Shown in pieces: positions 30,164 to 42,633 of a DNA stretch of 64,000 nucleotides; position 1 is the stretch's first letter, and each line of letters begins with the position of its first letter. The stretch is from Arthonia radiata (taxonomy: Eukaryota > Ascomycota > Arthoniomycetes > Arthoniales > Arthoniaceae). The position numbers were made by a program, and so were the translations under genes. The stretch lies in NCBI GenBank assembly GCA_002989075.1, contig PSQN01000016.1:1593346-1657345 (forward strand). Reading direction: 5' to 3'. The notes under the pieces were generated by a model, which ran no database searches, was not told where the DNA came from, and saw only the letters and a list, made by a program, of their open reading frames with translations.

Positions 30164-32497
30164 TCACTGCGTCCAATACCGACACGTTCCGTCCGCGCCT
30201 GCGCTTACAACCCCAGCACCGCCCTCAGCCCACTCCACGTCCATCACACCCAGACTCTTCACAACCTCATGCCCTCGCAACACGCCCAGCGGCACGATCT
30301 TCGCATTCTCCATCAATCCCGCACTCACACCCCCATGAAACACCTGCACAGACCCGTCATCGCTACAATCCGCAAACAGCGGCAAGCGCGCATGGAACTT
30401 CACACTCCGGATCGCTCGCTCATGGTACCGCAGCGTCTTATACGGCGTATTGCTCAGATCGAGATCCATCCACAGTAGCCGTCTATCATACGACGACACG
30501 ACGAGGTTATCGCCGCCTGGATGCACGGAAAAGTGCGAGATCCACTTCGCGCCGGGCTGGAGCATCTTGACGAGTTCTTGCTTGGAGAGGTCGTAAGAGC
30601 GGATGCTGCGTTGGGTTGCGACGAAGAGGACGGGCTTGGAGGGGTGGAAGGCTGCGTGTTGGGGCGGCCCTTTGAGTGAGCGAAGAGGGTGTTGCGTCAG
30701 GTGCGTGGAGAGGGTGTGGATTGCAAGGGATGAGCGACCACCGCGCGGGGAGACGGTGACGAAGTGGTTGCCGTGGCGGTGCCAGGTTAGGCTTTTGATG
30801 GCGGATTTGAGGGGAATGGTGAGGTGGACGCTGGCAGTGCGGAGGGAGGATGAGGGGCGTGTCCATTTTGTCGGGGATGCGGTGTTCGTAGCAGCGGGAG
30901 TGAAGCCTGCGTTGAGTGTGTCTTTGGTTGTTTGCTCGGAGGCTGTTGAGGAGCCGATGTCGGGTGTCATGAGGTAGATCGTTTCTGCCACTGTGGCAGC
31001 GAGTATTGCACTGTCCTTCGAGGGTCGCCATGAGACGTAAGTTACGGCTTCTTCGGTTGAGAGCTTGACTTGCCAGACGCAGCAGCCTGTCTCCAGCGTC
31101 CATACCCGCACAGTGCCGTCGTCGCCGCCGCTTGCAAAGAACTCGCCGCTGGAATGCATGGACACGCTGCGCACAATGCCCTGGTGTCCGCGAAAGATAC
31201 CGGCTTCTCTACTAGGAAACGGGCGGAGGTCGTCAGGATCAGGCAGCTTGGGGAGGAGACTCTCGGGATCAATGTTGAGCTTCGTGCGCCTGACACGGGG
31301 AGCGAGGTACAAGTCGAGACAACGCTCAAACTTCTCTTTGATGAATTTGGAGTAGCCGGGCACTTTCCGCAGTGCGTCGTGATCGGTGGGTAAGTACTCT
31401 TTCGTCTTGTCTTCTTCGTCTTGATTCTCCCACTCTTTCCGTTCGGAAGCATCTGGTAAGTACTCTGGTGGCGGATGATAACTTTCGTCATAGCCAGGCG
31501 GTGGCAACTTCGGCGCCGGCATGTTCATGGGGTGGTCTGGACGAGGGGCCTCGTCAGCCCAAACGTCGTACCGGAAGATGTCTTGGTCTTCCTCCTCATC
31601 TTCTGGAGAAGGCGGTTTGTATGGTTGAATCCGACCTTCGCGAATGGCCTTCACCAGCTTCATTACGCGCTTGTGCTCATGCTTGGATGGTATGAACCGT
31701 CGCTTAGGTTCTGGAGCCGCAGACAGGGGCATCTGCTCGGTCTTGCGTGTGAAGTACTCGATTGTCTCCGGGTACGGGTCATAGCCCTCTGTCGGCGCCT
31801 CGTTTCGCGCAACCTTGCGCAAGACATCTAGCTCCTCTGTCGACAGCTCAAGTGGCTTGCCTGTTGCAGGATCTGTAAGGCCAGTCCAACCTTCGGGGAT
31901 GTTGATGCTATCAAGCAAAGTGTCGAGGGCTGCCCCTTTTGCAGGACGCGAGACCTTTTTGCCGTTGATATCGTACCCAATGTGGGGGTAGGAGTCGTAA
32001 AATGAGAAAGGTATATTGCCAATAGTGTTGTTTGTAGCTGGAGCGTCCGAGTCATCACTTTCGTAGTTTGGTTCAATCTCGGGATAGATGTAGCGTTCAT
32101 TGCCATTGGCGTCTTGTTCAATCTTGAATGGACGTAGTCGGCGAAGATCAACTTCTTCGTCCACATCAAGCTCATACTCCTCTTTGGTCGTACTTTGCGT
32201 TCTGCCTTTATCTCCCGTTACTGCAGACGAAGTGCCGTTGATCGAGGGTTTCTGACCGGACTCGTCTTCCGATGGAACCTCCTCGCTATCTGCCTCATTC
32301 TCGTTGCCATCATCGTCTTCCTCACTGCTAAACTCGAGCTGGCCTACGCTGGCCTCGCTTTCGTCATCCTCATCGTCCTCTCTACCGTCCAGTTGCAACG
32401 GCCGATTGCCCAGCTCATCGTATGGAGCTGCTTCTGCTGTTTCCGGAGAATCTCTTGTCACCGCTTTTCTTTTACGACTTTGCGTTCGCTGAGACAT
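30164..32497 (-). CDS. ERB1: Ribosome biogenesis protein Erb1 (BOP1)
   Basis: A single exon of 777 aa from ATG 32497 ([13 protein letters not shown]). Erb1 forms the PeBoW/NOP7 complex with Nop7 and Ytm1 and is needed for 27S pre-rRNA processing in the nucleolus. The N-terminus is a basic nuclear-localisation patch followed by a long acidic region ([16 protein letters not shown]). The BOP1NT domain follows ([58 protein letters not shown]). The C-terminal half is a WD40 propeller beginning [17 protein letters not shown] and ending [11 protein letters not shown]. Length and order match fungal orthologues. It is divergent from RAD10. Confidence 0.95.
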   Translation of the reverse strand: MSQRTQSRKRKAVTRDSPETAEAAPYDELGNRPLQLDGREDDEDDESEASVGQLEFSSEEDDDGNENEADSEEVPSEDESGQKPSINGTSSAVTGDKGRTQSTTKEEYELDVDEEVDLRRLRPFKIEQDANGNERYIYPEIEPNYESDDSDAPATNNTIGNIPFSFYDSYPHIGYDINGKKVSRPAKGAALDTLLDSINIPEGWTGLTDPATGKPLELSTEELDVLRKVARNEAPTEGYDPYPETIEYFTRKTEQMPLSAAPEPKRRFIPSKHEHKRVMKLVKAIREGRIQPYKPPSPEDEEEDQDIFRYDVWADEAPRPDHPMNMPAPKLPPPGYDESYHPPPEYLPDASERKEWENQDEEDKTKEYLPTDHDALRKVPGYSKFIKEKFERCLDLYLAPRVRRTKLNIDPESLLPKLPDPDDLRPFPSREAGIFRGHQGIVRSVSMHSSGEFFASGGDDGTVRVWTLETGCCVWQVKLSTEEAVTYVSWRPSKDSAILAATVAETIYLMTPDIGSSTASEQTTKDTLNAGFTPAATNTASPTKWTRPSSSLRTASVHLTIPLKSAIKSLTWHRHGNHFVTVSPRGGRSSLAIHTLSTHLTQHPLRSLKGPPQHAAFHPSKPVLFVATQRSIRSYDLSKQELVKMLQPGAKWISHFSVHPGGDNLVVSSYDRRLLWMDLDLSNTPYKTLRYHERAIRSVKFHARLPLFADCSDDGSVQVFHGGVSAGLMENAKIVPLGVLRGHEVVKSLGVMDVEWAEGGAGVVSAGADGTCRYWTQ

Positions 32498-32974
32498 GCT
32501 GCAGCTTGTAGCAGCTTCGGCGCACAAAAACTACTCGCCAGCCTCGACACTGTTCCGCAGGCGTTGAGAGAATATTGCAAGTCAAGAGGGTCAGCGTGTG
32601 ATCGTCATCACTCAGCTATGCAGTGCTTTGTGTCTCATATATGCGCCGGCATGGACAGCTGTGACAGGTAAACAAGCTCGTCCAGGTTGTGAAAACCAGT
32701 CTTGCGGCCAATTTTGACGCCAAGATTTCATGCCGAGAGATTTGCGCTAACCTTTTAGAGACTAGCTACTCAGATCACCTTTCCGACGTTGACTGCGCGG
32801 CGGATGCGTGAAAGGATAGGACTGTTATTCGGGAGCACCAAACCAAGTTGACGCTTACGAAGATCATAGTAGTGGTGAAGCCTCGATTCACAAAAGCATA
32901 AAAGAGTGGTTTAGAAAGACACAGCTTCTGTCGGTAATGCTTCTTGGTTGCAACTTCGACGAGTGCTAGCCAAC
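32498..32974. promoter_or_regulatory. Divergent promoter region ERB1 / RAD10
   Basis: 477 bases between the start codons of two divergent housekeeping genes. No strong TATA element seen. Confidence 0.4.
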
Positions 32975-34069
32975 ATGGATGATGAGTTTGGAGGAGATGA
33001 CATTGACTTTGCCGCCGTCAATGCCAACGCAGGCCCCGCAAACTCTTCGTCAAACACTGCGAAGCCGCAACAGCCAAAGCCGCAGGCTCTACCAAATCGA
33101 TCGTCAGGTAGCTCGATCCTAGTCTCGCCTCGTCAGAAAGGCAACCCCATCCTGAATAACATTCGGGCATTACCATGGGAGTATTCCGACACACCAGCAG
33201 ATTACGTGCTGGGCATGACCACATGCGCTCTCTTTCTGTCTCTCAAATACCACAGGTTGCATCCAGAGTACGTCTACACCAGGATCCGAGGCTTACAAGG
33301 GAAATATAACCTTAGGATAATACTTACTATGGTCGATATTACGAACCACGAAGACTCCCTAAAGGAGCTTTCGAAAACTTCACTCATCAACAATGTCACT
33401 ATCATCTTGTGTTGGAGTGCCCAAGAAGCTGGTCGCTATTTGGAGCTCTTCAAGTCGTTTGAGGGCGCGGCCCCAACTGGCATCAAGGCTCACCAATCGA
33501 CGAGCTACCCAGACAAGCTCGTGGACTTCATCACAGTCCCAAGAAGTATCAACAAGACTGATGCTGTCGGTCTCGTGTCAAGCTTTGGCAGCATTCGTAC
33601 TGCGGTGACTGCTAGGCCTGAAGAAATTGCTCTAGTTGACGGTTGGGGCGAGAAGAAGGTTGACAGGTGGTGTAAAACCGTTCGTGAGCCTTTCAGAGTG
33701 AAGAAAGCTACCAAGAGAGGTCTTAACAGAGAGCTCACGCGCGATGAGAGCAGACCAAGCATGTCTCAGGAGGGGTCCGGAGTCGGCCCCCCGGATGATC
33801 AGGGACTAAACGCCCGTCTTGGGATCGCGTCGTCCATACCTAAGGGTGTGCTCGCACCTGATCAGGGCCATTCCGCTCTGACAGCGTCAGCGCAAGCACC
33901 CAATGGCACTTCGAGAGACAAAGAGCCTGACGCGGATGAAGAAGCTGCGCTGATGGAGATGGCCAATGCGCCTGCGATTGCTCCTCCAGCAAAACGGAAA
34001 CGACCTCATCAAGAAGACATTAGCGATGGCGTCACTGCAGCTCTCGCGAAATTGAGGCAAGGTGGTTGA
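32975..34069 (+). CDS. RAD10: DNA excision repair protein Rad10/ERCC1
   Basis: A single exon of 364 aa from ATG 32975 (MDDEFGGDDIDF). It is the non-catalytic partner of the structure-specific endonuclease XPF-ERCC1 (Rad1-Rad10), which cuts 5' of DNA lesions in nucleotide excision repair and acts in recombination. The central domain reads GNPILNNIRALPWEYSD, LFLSLKYHRLHPEYVYTRI, and TIILCWSAQEAGRYLELFK. The tandem helix-hairpin-helix reads VPRSINKTDAVGLVSSFGSI and EEIALVDGWGEKKVDRW, used to bind Rad1. The C-terminal 110 residues are disordered with a basic patch (PPAKRKRPHQ). The start is chosen because upstream in-frame codons lack an ATG. Confidence 0.95.
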   Translation: MDDEFGGDDIDFAAVNANAGPANSSSNTAKPQQPKPQALPNRSSGSSILVSPRQKGNPILNNIRALPWEYSDTPADYVLGMTTCALFLSLKYHRLHPEYVYTRIRGLQGKYNLRIILTMVDITNHEDSLKELSKTSLINNVTIILCWSAQEAGRYLELFKSFEGAAPTGIKAHQSTSYPDKLVDFITVPRSINKTDAVGLVSSFGSIRTAVTARPEEIALVDGWGEKKVDRWCKTVREPFRVKKATKRGLNRELTRDESRPSMSQEGSGVGPPDDQGLNARLGIASSIPKGVLAPDQGHSALTASAQAPNGTSRDKEPDADEEAALMEMANAPAIAPPAKRKRPHQEDISDGVTAALAKLRQGG

Positions 34070-34113
34070 GCTCGTTAGGAGTGTTCAGAGGAATGCCTTC
34101 ACACTGCACCTTT

Positions 34114-35268
34114 TCATGAGGGCATCTCATCTATCATAAGCCGAACGTTACGTGCCAGCTGCACGCAGCTCGGGGTGATCTGCTTAGAAGCGTCGCCGTC
34201 GACGGGAGAATTGATGGGAGCCTCGCGCCTGGCGTGGAAGCCCCTTTGTCTCGACTCGAGCGCATTGACGAGCCCCTCGAGCGTCAGACGGCCGTTGCCA
34301 GCATCGTTGACGTGCGCCTTGATGGCGCGAAAAGCAAGCTTTCTCCATTCATCTGCATCGAGCTCAACGTCGAAGCGCATTGGGCAATTCAGATCGCCAG
34401 AATGTAGATGCGCTAAATGTGGTGAGGTGTCACCCATCGCAAAAGGTTTCTTCATCCCGCTCTCGGCCACTCGCCGAGCCTCTGCATCGACCTCCCGGAG
34501 AAGCTTGTCAAATGCACAGCCGAGCGAACTCAATAGCGTGAGAATGAAATTGACATTCTGGCGTTTGGCCCCCGTCTCACTGCCGATATTGCATTTTGCA
34601 CACTGCAGGATCTCGTCCGCTTTTGCTAGGGAAAAGCGCAAAGATCCGAGAGACTGTGGGAAGAAATACTGGTCGTCAGCCGGGATCATTGAGGTTGCGT
34701 TAAACATATTGGCGAGGCAGTTGCAGACATCCGGTAAGGGTGGATTGCTTTGTGGTGTCAAATGCCCAATATCGTCGTGCGACGGACTATGATATCAGTT
34801 ACTGGATGGCAAAGGCGAAGGTCTGGCCCTATACTCACGGAAAAGATGTTGAGTGGGAAGGCATCGGTGGCAAGACCGATGAAAGAGCGTCGTCCATGCT
34901 AGCATCACCAAGCCATGCAGGACTGTCGTTATTTGGGATGACAAAATCCGGTACGCTGGACAGGTCGTAAGAATGAACACCTTGGTCCCTGCCATTCTCA
35001 TCATAGGCGCCAGTGAAATCCAGCTCCAGATCGACATGAGCCTCATCCTCGCGTAGGCGCTTCTTCGGGCGTCCCATAGGCTTTTGTGAAGAATAAACGC
35101 ATTGGAGGCCCTCCCGGCGACATCTCACGCAGCCATTGGGTTCTCCTGAGCATTTGATCTTTCTCCTGCCTTTGCCCTATACGTTAGCGAGGTTGTTCCT
35201 CAGACGTTTCGTCACATACGCATACGGCACTCATCACAAGCTGCGTGCTGCTTGTTTGATTCAACCAT
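34114..35268 (-). CDS. Small Zn2Cys6 transcription factor
   Basis: Exons 35226-35268, 34839-35169 and 34114-34786 give 348 aa. The zinc cluster is split by the first intron and spliced as CDEC then RRRKIKCSGEPNGCVRCRREG, giving a perfect C-x2-C-x6-C-x5-C-x2-C cluster. This fixes the donor at 35225 and the acceptor at 35170 (56 bases, branch GCTAAC). It is followed by a basic linker (GRPKKRLRED). The rest has no fungal_trans middle-homology domain. It has conserved-looking helices (CNCLANMFN; PQSLGSLRFSLAKADEIL) as in the short AflR-like regulators that often sit beside metabolic genes. Targets unknown. Its end is only 44 bases from the RAD10 end, and it is divergent from MED19. Confidence 0.82.
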
Positions 35269-35836
35269 GTTTGGGGCATGCATCAGCCGCCGTTGCTTTT
35301 GGACTGTTTTGTATATGTTTCAGGAATAGGGACCAGGTTGCGGAGACTCGATCTCGAGTGCTTTACAAGAACCCAGTGTATGCGACTTTCTGTACGTTAC
35401 TGCACCTAAGTAGCAATGGCCTACACTATATTAAGTATTTAATTGTCAGCAATGAAGCTTACGGGCCTGCCCTTTAGATACCGACGCGGCTTAGCGGGCA
35501 GCCGAAAGGGGAAAGGCGTGCCAAGGCGTGGATTACGGCGCGCAAGTGGCACATCTTCGCTCTCAGGGCATCCAACGCCCTCTAACGGTCATCTGCCCCG
35601 TCTCTGTCTCTCTGCCACCCTCCGCAAACGACAACAGCAACCGAAGACCGCACTTTACGACCGCACCCCACGGAGTGATGGTCAACTCGCCAGTCTCGCA
35701 GTCTCCGTAAGGTGCCAGTGCCCGCTGGGCGGATGAGAGGACCATTCGGCGCCCAGGCCTGCCAACGTCGAAGACAAAGCCAACCCTCGACATTGACGGT
35801 ATACCTACCAACGCGCACACTAGTGGCGCTGTTCTG
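35269..35836. other. Divergent promoter region, Zn2Cys6 factor / MED19
   Basis: 568 bases, no gene supported. An AT-rich stretch (TATATTAAG near 35428) could be a TATA element of the leftward gene. Short open frames near 35520-35800 show no motif. Confidence 0.4.
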
Positions 35837-37140
35837 ATGTCGACATCTGGATTCTCACCAAATCGCGCGCATTGGGCACCTCTCTCTCCACCTTCGCCCA
35901 CCTCCGCCTCTACAGCTGTACCAAAACGAAACGTCGGCCCTATCAATCTACCTTCATCACCTGCGCCTTCACATTCATCTGTCGATGCACCAACAAATCT
36001 CGACGCTCTCAACCTTGCAGGCCCGACACCGCCTGCATCCGTACCAATGTCTGCCCAGCAGTCGCAAACTTCAATCACGGACGCCTCGTCCTTTGGGCTC
36101 ACTGCGAAGCAATGCGACAGATCATACTCTGGTTCGCTGAGCCCCACGAAAGGAATGTTCGACGGTCAACTCCGCAGTATTTCCGGCAGCAAGCGCAAGA
36201 ACGAGGAGGAGGACTCAGCATCACCCAGCAAGCGTCCAAAAACAGAGGATGCAGAGAAAGATCAACACCCAATGCTTGCGCAAGCGGCGGAGGCCGCTCC
36301 TCGTCCGTTCTTTCGCGTGCGCTCTCAGCGTAAGCACTCCCCTCTTTCCGTGTCCATGCCAAGTACAGGTGAGCTTTTCGAAAGATCTGTTGTTGACATT
36401 TTCCGCCGACAGCTGTTGTTCTTTCGCAACCACATAGTTCGTTGAATCTCGTCGAACTCTACGGTCTCGAGGATGTTGCTAGTAGTCTGGCCAGGAAAGA
36501 CGTCCATGGCGAGAAGATCAACAAACTTCGCAAGTCGTACGAGAATTACATTAAGGATGTACCAGGAAGGGACAAAATTCGCAAGGTTGACAACGAGTTG
36601 AGACATCTGAGCATGTATCCAGATGAAGACTATCACAACACAAATATTCATGGCAAGGAGTTGGGCCTAGGATTATCTGATGACATTCAACGCAAGCTTG
36701 CAGGAGCCGCCAGGATTGATGCTGGTCAACTTTCAGGGAAGGAAGACAAAAATTGGAGGGAAATCATAGACGCTGAGAGTCTACCCACAAAGGCTCAGGC
36801 GCCGCCTCTCAGCAGTCTAAAGAAGGGGCCTGAGGTTTCGATCGCCGTACCGTCTCCCGGGCTCTCCGGCCCTGAATCTGCACGACCGTCAAGGAGAGGA
36901 GTGAAGAGAAGATACAACGATGAAAGCTTCGAAGGCTACGGTGATAGCTTCGCCGATGACGCTGTGGATGCTGGTTCTCCGGACCTTGGTGACGACGTCG
37001 ATGTCGGCTCGACCGCGAAACGAAAGAAACGAAGAGTAGGTCGCCCTCCCCGGGACGAAGCGCTTTCTCCGAGCTCGCCGGCTACCCCCTCCCCGTCCCT
37101 CAAAGTCCGCTTTTCTCGCAACCCCACCAAACTTGGTTGA
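35837..37140 (+). CDS. MED19: Mediator subunit 19 (Rox3)
   Basis: Exons 35837-36368 and 36413-37140 give 419 aa. Med19 sits in the head/middle region of the Mediator complex that links activators to RNA polymerase II. The diagnostic stretch lies just after the intron: SLNLVELYGLEDVASSLAR, KDVHGEKINKLRKSYENYI, KDVPGRDKIRK, followed by ELGLGLSDDIQRKLAGA. The 44-base intron (GTGAGC..GACAG, phase 1) is short; it joins PST to AVVLSQPHSSLNL, which agrees with the SQP-NLIELY pattern of fungal orthologues. Both ends are disordered and S/P-rich, with several basic nuclear signals (KRKNEEED; AKRKKRRVGRPPR, an AT-hook-like core). Confidence 0.88.
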
Positions 37141-37903
37141 GACCTTCACGACATGTCCAAGATGTGTCCTCTCCTCTCGATCGACCTCGTTTTGCCTGGG
37201 AGAAGAATCAAGGCTTCGTGATCAAGCCGCGAGTTGAAAGCAATGAGTCTCTAGCCTGTTTCTCCACCTCACGGGCGCTTGCGCTAATAAATTCAGCAGG
37301 ATACAGCAAGCTCGCCCAAGATTAATTTCAGTGCGAATACAATGAGTGCGGTCAGTATAGGGAGTGGTGGTTACGCGGGACGATAACACGCGCGATGGCA
37401 AGCATGAGCTTGGGCAACAAGAGTCTTCAGGAAGACATGTTTATGATTGGTACGGCAGCGGGCGTTGTGACTTTTGCGGAATACCCCTTAGAGTCTTGGT
37501 CGTCTGAGGACTTAGGAAAATAAACTGACGCCACGGCCACTGGGCTGCGGTGAGTGTGCGTATGCTGCTGACGAATACCTCAATGTTTCGCAAAGCTATC
37601 TAGCCATACTAGACGTATGTCAACAAGTATTTTTCCTATTTGTGTTCTGCTCTAGCGCATAGGCGAACAATTCACAGTAGGACGCCTCTAGTGGTTTGCG
37701 CTTTAGCTCCCTCAATATAGGCACAGCTCCGTAGCGTTGCATCCTTGCCCCACACATAGTACCTAGCCGAGCACGCCGAGCTCCTCGCTAAACATTCCCT
37801 AGCATATGATATCATTTGCTTGGTAATCATCTACAATAACTTGCAAAGACAAGCCTTCTTGTTCCATGCAAAACATCCCCGACGACATTTGCGTATAGGC
37901 AAG
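37141..37903. other. Intergenic, nothing recognised
   Basis: About 760 bases between MED19 and the reductase gene, both rightward. Contains the reductase promoter. No gene or repeat seen. Confidence 0.45.
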
Positions 37904-38995
37904 ATGGCAGCAAGTACACAGACCCGCCAATGGCAACTCACCAACCGGCCCGATGACATGCCAACCATCAAAGGTGACAAACCGACATGGCAATTGAAGG
38001 ACGTCGACCTGCCCGCGCTCCAGCCAGGCCAGCTCCTAGTGAAGACTCTGTACCTGTCCAACGACCCCGCTCAAAGAGGCTGGATGTCCAAGCGCACCGC
38101 CGCCGACCCAAGTCGCTTTTACGCGAAGCCGGTCGCGATGGGCGCCCCCATGACCGCGCGCGGCATCGCTGAAGTCGTCGAGATCAGCGACCAGTCCGGC
38201 AAGCACAGGAAAGGCGACGTCGTCCTGGCTCAGGTCAATTGGGCTGAGCACGCCATTGTCAATGCGGCCGAGGCGATCCCTGTTCAGCCGCTGCCGGGCG
38301 GGATGAGCAACACGCACTACCTAGGCGCGCTGGGAAGTACAGGTCTGACGGCATATTACGGCTTCGTCGAGGTGGTGCGTGCGAAGCCGATCGATGTCGT
38401 GGTGGTCTCGGGTGCAGCCGGCGCAACGGGGAGCATGGTCGTTCAGATCGCGAAGAAGATCATCGGCTGCCGTCGGGTCATCGGTATCGCAGGCGGTCCC
38501 GACAAATGCAAATGGGTCGAGTCGCTCGGTGCGGATGTCTGCGTCGACTACAAGAGTCCCGCAGGCGGTAACCTTACCACAGCCCTCAAGCAGGCGCTGG
38601 GCGAAGGCCAATACGCAGACGTCTACTTCGACAATGTTGGTGGCGAGATCCTCGACACCATGCTTGTGCTCATGAACAACTATGGACGTATTGCGGCATG
38701 CGGCGCGATTCAGAACTACAACAACGAGTCGGATGTATATCGCATCAAGAATTGGTTCCCGGTGGTGGTGAACAGATTAGAGATCAAAGGCTTCATCGTG
38801 TTTGACTTCCTGCACAAGCGGGCGGAGGTGCTGGACGTGTACCGCAAAGCGATTGCGGAGAAGAAAATATCGCTGGATGATAAGAACGAGACGGTGGTGG
38901 ACACGAAGTTTGAGGACGTGCCGAATACGTGGTTTCGACTGTTTGAAGGAAAGAATCAAGGAAAATTGGTGACGAAGATTGTGAGCAGAATATGA
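37904..38995 (+). CDS. Medium-chain NADP-dependent oxidoreductase (prostaglandin reductase-like)
   Basis: A single exon of 363 aa from ATG 37904. It belongs to the zinc-independent branch of the medium-chain dehydrogenase/reductases (leukotriene B4 12-hydroxydehydrogenase / alkenal double-bond reductase type). Landmarks are LYLSNDPAQRGWMS, ALGSTGLTAYYGF, the Rossmann motif VVVSGAAGATGSMVVQIAKK, GCRRVIGIAGG, DVYFDNVGGEILD, and GRIAACGAIQNYN. Such enzymes reduce the C=C bond of alpha,beta-unsaturated carbonyls with NADPH, as in lipid-aldehyde detoxification or secondary metabolism. No zinc ligands, signal peptide or peroxisomal tail are present. The frame is open upstream to a TTG, but the ATG fits the family N-terminus. 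Confidence 0.9.
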   Translation: MAASTQTRQWQLTNRPDDMPTIKGDKPTWQLKDVDLPALQPGQLLVKTLYLSNDPAQRGWMSKRTAADPSRFYAKPVAMGAPMTARGIAEVVEISDQSGKHRKGDVVLAQVNWAEHAIVNAAEAIPVQPLPGGMSNTHYLGALGSTGLTAYYGFVEVVRAKPIDVVVVSGAAGATGSMVVQIAKKIIGCRRVIGIAGGPDKCKWVESLGADVCVDYKSPAGGNLTTALKQALGEGQYADVYFDNVGGEILDTMLVLMNNYGRIAACGAIQNYNNESDVYRIKNWFPVVVNRLEIKGFIVFDFLHKRAEVLDVYRKAIAEKKISLDDKNETVVDTKFEDVPNTWFRLFEGKNQGKLVTKIVSRI

Positions 38996-39299
38996 GCGAC
39001 AGGAGATTGCTTCAGAGCTGGACTGCCAGTATTAAGTGAATGAAAGTCATTGTTGAATAGATACTATTCCCACTTGATTATCCCTTCCTCGGTCGTATTT
39101 CCTTGCTATCCTGCCAGATATTTCCGTATTGGGTAAACACGCGCTTAGGACTTACAACCTAGGGCACTTAAACATTGAGTTGACACTTCCTTCCCCATGG
39201 CGCCAGCTATTCCGCCCGACAGTACGTTGCCAACCTAATGAACGGCTGAGGCAGCTCAGGGTGTGGCAAGATGAATCTTGCGCGGCGCGTTTGTGAATA
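38996..39299. other. Intergenic, 304 bases
   Basis: Spacer between the reductase and RIC1, both rightward. Nothing notable seen. Confidence 0.4.
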
Positions 39300-42200
39300 A
39301 TGTACTTTCCTCTCGGAGCTCCTGGCGTCTATTCTCAAGACCTCCCAGCAAAGCCGCGGGACGCCAGTCAATTCTCAAACGATGGGTTGGAAAGAGACAT
39401 GACGGACGGTCATAGTGAGCTTATACCCGGATTAGCGAATGAACATTTAGGTGGTGCGCCTTCGAATGGCGCGGAGTCTCATCGTTCGAAGGATGTTGAA
39501 CTCCTTGATGGGAGTGGACATGCAACACAGCGAGGCCTATACAGCCTTGTCGGTATGCAAGCTTCACGTAACGGGCTGGTCTTTGCCACGATCACAAACG
39601 ACACAATAACTGTGTGGCAGACGAAGGTAGCGCTTCCATAACCATCTTCGTACGCACAATCTGATGATTACTGCAGCCAACTGTCGTGCTGTCTTCAGTG
39701 ACTCGCTCACGTTCCTCCCTCGAAGCCTACGGTTTCAATGCTAGCCTTCTGGTCCGACCTGACGCCGCGATCCTGGTCGTGCATACCACATTAGGCTTCC
39801 TAATCACCTACTCGTTGACCTTCGACCCCGCCACTCAATCATATCAGCTTTTACTATCTGACGAAGGGAGACGGCATGTGAGGAAGCGAAGCATTACAAC
39901 CACCGCACGCCCTGGCGCGAAGGACCGATCAACGCTGTGGGACGGCGGCGACACAATACAAGAGGTTATCCCGCGCTTCCGAATGGTGATAAAGGTCGAT
40001 GCAGGCATATCAAAGGCTTTGGCGCTTGATCAAGAGCTCATCGTTGCAACGAAAAGACCAGCGGCTGTACAGTGCATAAGGTGGACTCCAGACAAGTCGG
40101 GCAGTCAGACAAGCACGGCATTGCTGAGCAGGATGGACTGGATTGAGCCAAAGACTGCGATTGTTGACATGGTCTACGATCGCCCTATGAACATGTTCGT
40201 ATGGATCATGGGCGATGGCAGAGCATACGCGGTCCAGCGACAGTCTCCAAAGACCGGCTCTGATTCAAAGGCACTTTTCGAGGGCCACCTATTTCATGAT
40301 CCCACGCATGGTCGTGCTAATGCCGTTGCAGCTTGCATCAACTCTCGCTTCTCCACCATAGCACTGGGTGGTGATGATGGCTCTGTATGGCTGTACGCTG
40401 TGCGCGACTATTCCGGCGGCATCAGCCCCATTCGTCACCTGCAGCCAGCAGCTTCAAAAGCATCGACTGGAGCGTTGTCATGCATAGTCTACTCGCCTGA
40501 TGGCTATTGCCTTTTTGCAGGGTACGAACATGGCTGGACCACGTGGACTGTCTTTGGGCAGGCCGGAGCGTCTAGCTTTGCCGCCGACGCTCAAAAGTTG
40601 CGTGATGATGGCGATGAATGGCTTGCAGGGGCTACAGACGCCTTCTGGGCTAGCGGAGGCTCTCAGCTGGTCTTCACCACCAACAAAGCACCTGAGATTG
40701 TCGTGCTGGAGTTTGCCCGGAGCGCTCTAACTGGTAATATGTCTGCAGCGAACATCGGCCGATGCTTGTTGCAAACTGCAGGTGGAGTGATGATGTATCA
40801 GGGCCTTAAGACGGCTGACCTGACTACGATATCAGCAGACATCAACTTGTGGCATCAATCTCAAGTGCCACTCAGCTATCTTGCAGAGCAATGGCCGCTG
40901 AGAATAGTAGCAGCCTCCGCAGATGGGAGGTACATTGCTGTCGCAGGCAATCGCGGGTTGGCTCATTACAGCGTCAATAGCGGCAGATGGAAGACGTTCG
41001 AGGATGTCGAGATGCAGAACGACTTCCGAGTACGCGGGGGCATGCTTTGGCATCAACATATACTGATCGCTGCGGTCGAAACGGATTCGTCATACGAAGT
41101 AGGGATACGCCTGACTCACACTTAATGCGTAATGCTGACACGCATAGATTCGTCTATATTCACGAGAGCATCCTCTGGAAAGAACACTTCAGGTGCTGGA
41201 CCTTAACACTCCAGCTATATACATCACTTCGTCTGGTGAAGATTCCATTCTTGTCTATACGCATGAGAACATATTAGATCATTACATTGTGACGGCCAAC
41301 AAAAACACCATACGTTTGTCAAAAGTTGGCCAAATCGGTCTTCATGGTATCATTAGGGCGCCTGCACGAGTCCGTGCCGTGAGCTGGGTGGTCCCTGAGC
41401 ATCAAATGCGTATGTCTAGATTTATATGACGTTTGCGAGCAGACTAACACATGATAGAGAATGGTGACCCTTCAAAAGATGTCGCTGTTGCGTCGGTCTT
41501 CTTTCTTGTAGATGGCAAGCTGGTCCTTCTTCAGCCATCCAATGACGACGACGGCAATCTACGCTATGATATGCGCGTGATAGCCCATGACGTGGAATAC
41601 TCATTCCTTGCACGAGACTGCCCAGAGATTGTGCATACAAATCGAAGTCTAACAAGAACAAGTAGCATGAACGGCGGCAGCTTCGAAGAGCAATCAACTC
41701 AAAACTTATCTGATTCTCTGTGGCTTTTTGACGGCTGTGATGTGAAAGGCTGGACTGACGTCCAGACTCTACTTGAAACAGCCTCAACAGAATATGCAAG
41801 AGACGTATCTCCGTCTGTCGCTTTGCCCACGGACTTCTATCCGTTGTCAATGCTTTTGCAAAAGGGAATCGTATTCGGCATCGAGCCTGAGCTCACGCAA
41901 GGTCGGGAGGCGAACTTCTCAGCCTTCAGGCTGTCCTCTAGAGTGAGTGGGACGACCCATTTTCGGCCAATATATCATGCTGACTCAGAAGACTTCGCTG
42001 TTCATTCCGAACATTCTCCGATACCATCTTTCTCAGTACGATTCACCAGCCGCTCTACATTTGTCACATCACTACCAGGGCTTGCCATATTTCGCTCATG
42101 CCCTCGAAGTACTGCTGCACAATGTTCTCGACGACGAGGTCGAGAACCCGCAACAGCCAGATGCAGCGCTACTTCCAGCCGTTCTCTCGTTCCTGTCCAG

Positions 42201-42633
42201 CTTTCCGGAATACCTGGACGTCGTAGTGCAATGCACGCGTAAGACAGAGTTACGGTCATGGCGCACGCTGTTCGATAACTTACCTCCGCCGCAAGAGCTG
42301 TTTGAGACTTCCTTGCGCAACGGGTCGTTGAAGACCGCGGCTGGCTATTTGTTGGTCCTGCATACACTATCTGACATTCACTCGACGTCACCTCAGGTTC
42401 TCAGCTTACTTCGTGCTGCCAAGGACGCCCAAGATTGGGAACTATGTAAAGAGCTTGCGCGCTTTTTAATGGCACTAGACGAAACCGGATCTACGTTGCA
42501 GCAAGCACTGGACCTCGTGGACCTTGCGAGCCCTACGGACACGGATGGGTCTATTGACGGAGTACTGCTCGATCGCCAACCGAATGGCGTGCATCATCTT
42601 ACAAATGGGAATGCGATCGCACCTGGACCCTGA
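39300..42633 (+). CDS. RIC1: Ric1-like Golgi GEF subunit (Ric1/Rgp1 complex)
   Basis: Exons 39300-39626, 39677-41098, 41148-41409, 41458-41942 and 41989-42633 give 1046 aa, normal for fungal Ric1. With Rgp1 it forms the guanine-nucleotide exchange factor for Ypt6/Rab6 in endosome-to-Golgi transport. The N-terminus MYFPLGAPGVYSQ is the family signature, followed by WD40-like repeats (FATITNDTITVWQTK; TIALGGDDGSVWLYAVRDYS; FAGYEHGWTTWTVFG). The C-terminal RIC1 domain begins FIPNILRYHLSQYD and continues HALEVLLHNVLDDEVEN, FPEYLDVVVQCTRKTELRSW and TAAGYLLVLHTL. All four introns are about 45-50 bases with canonical ends, and all junctions preserve frame and homology. Confidence 0.92.

Noticed and set aside
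32497-32527. Longer ERB1 reading from a TTG at 32527
   Set aside because: There is no ATG there; [11 protein letters not shown] at 32497 is a normal fungal Erb1 start. The same reasoning was applied to other frames opening at TTG, CTG or GTG.
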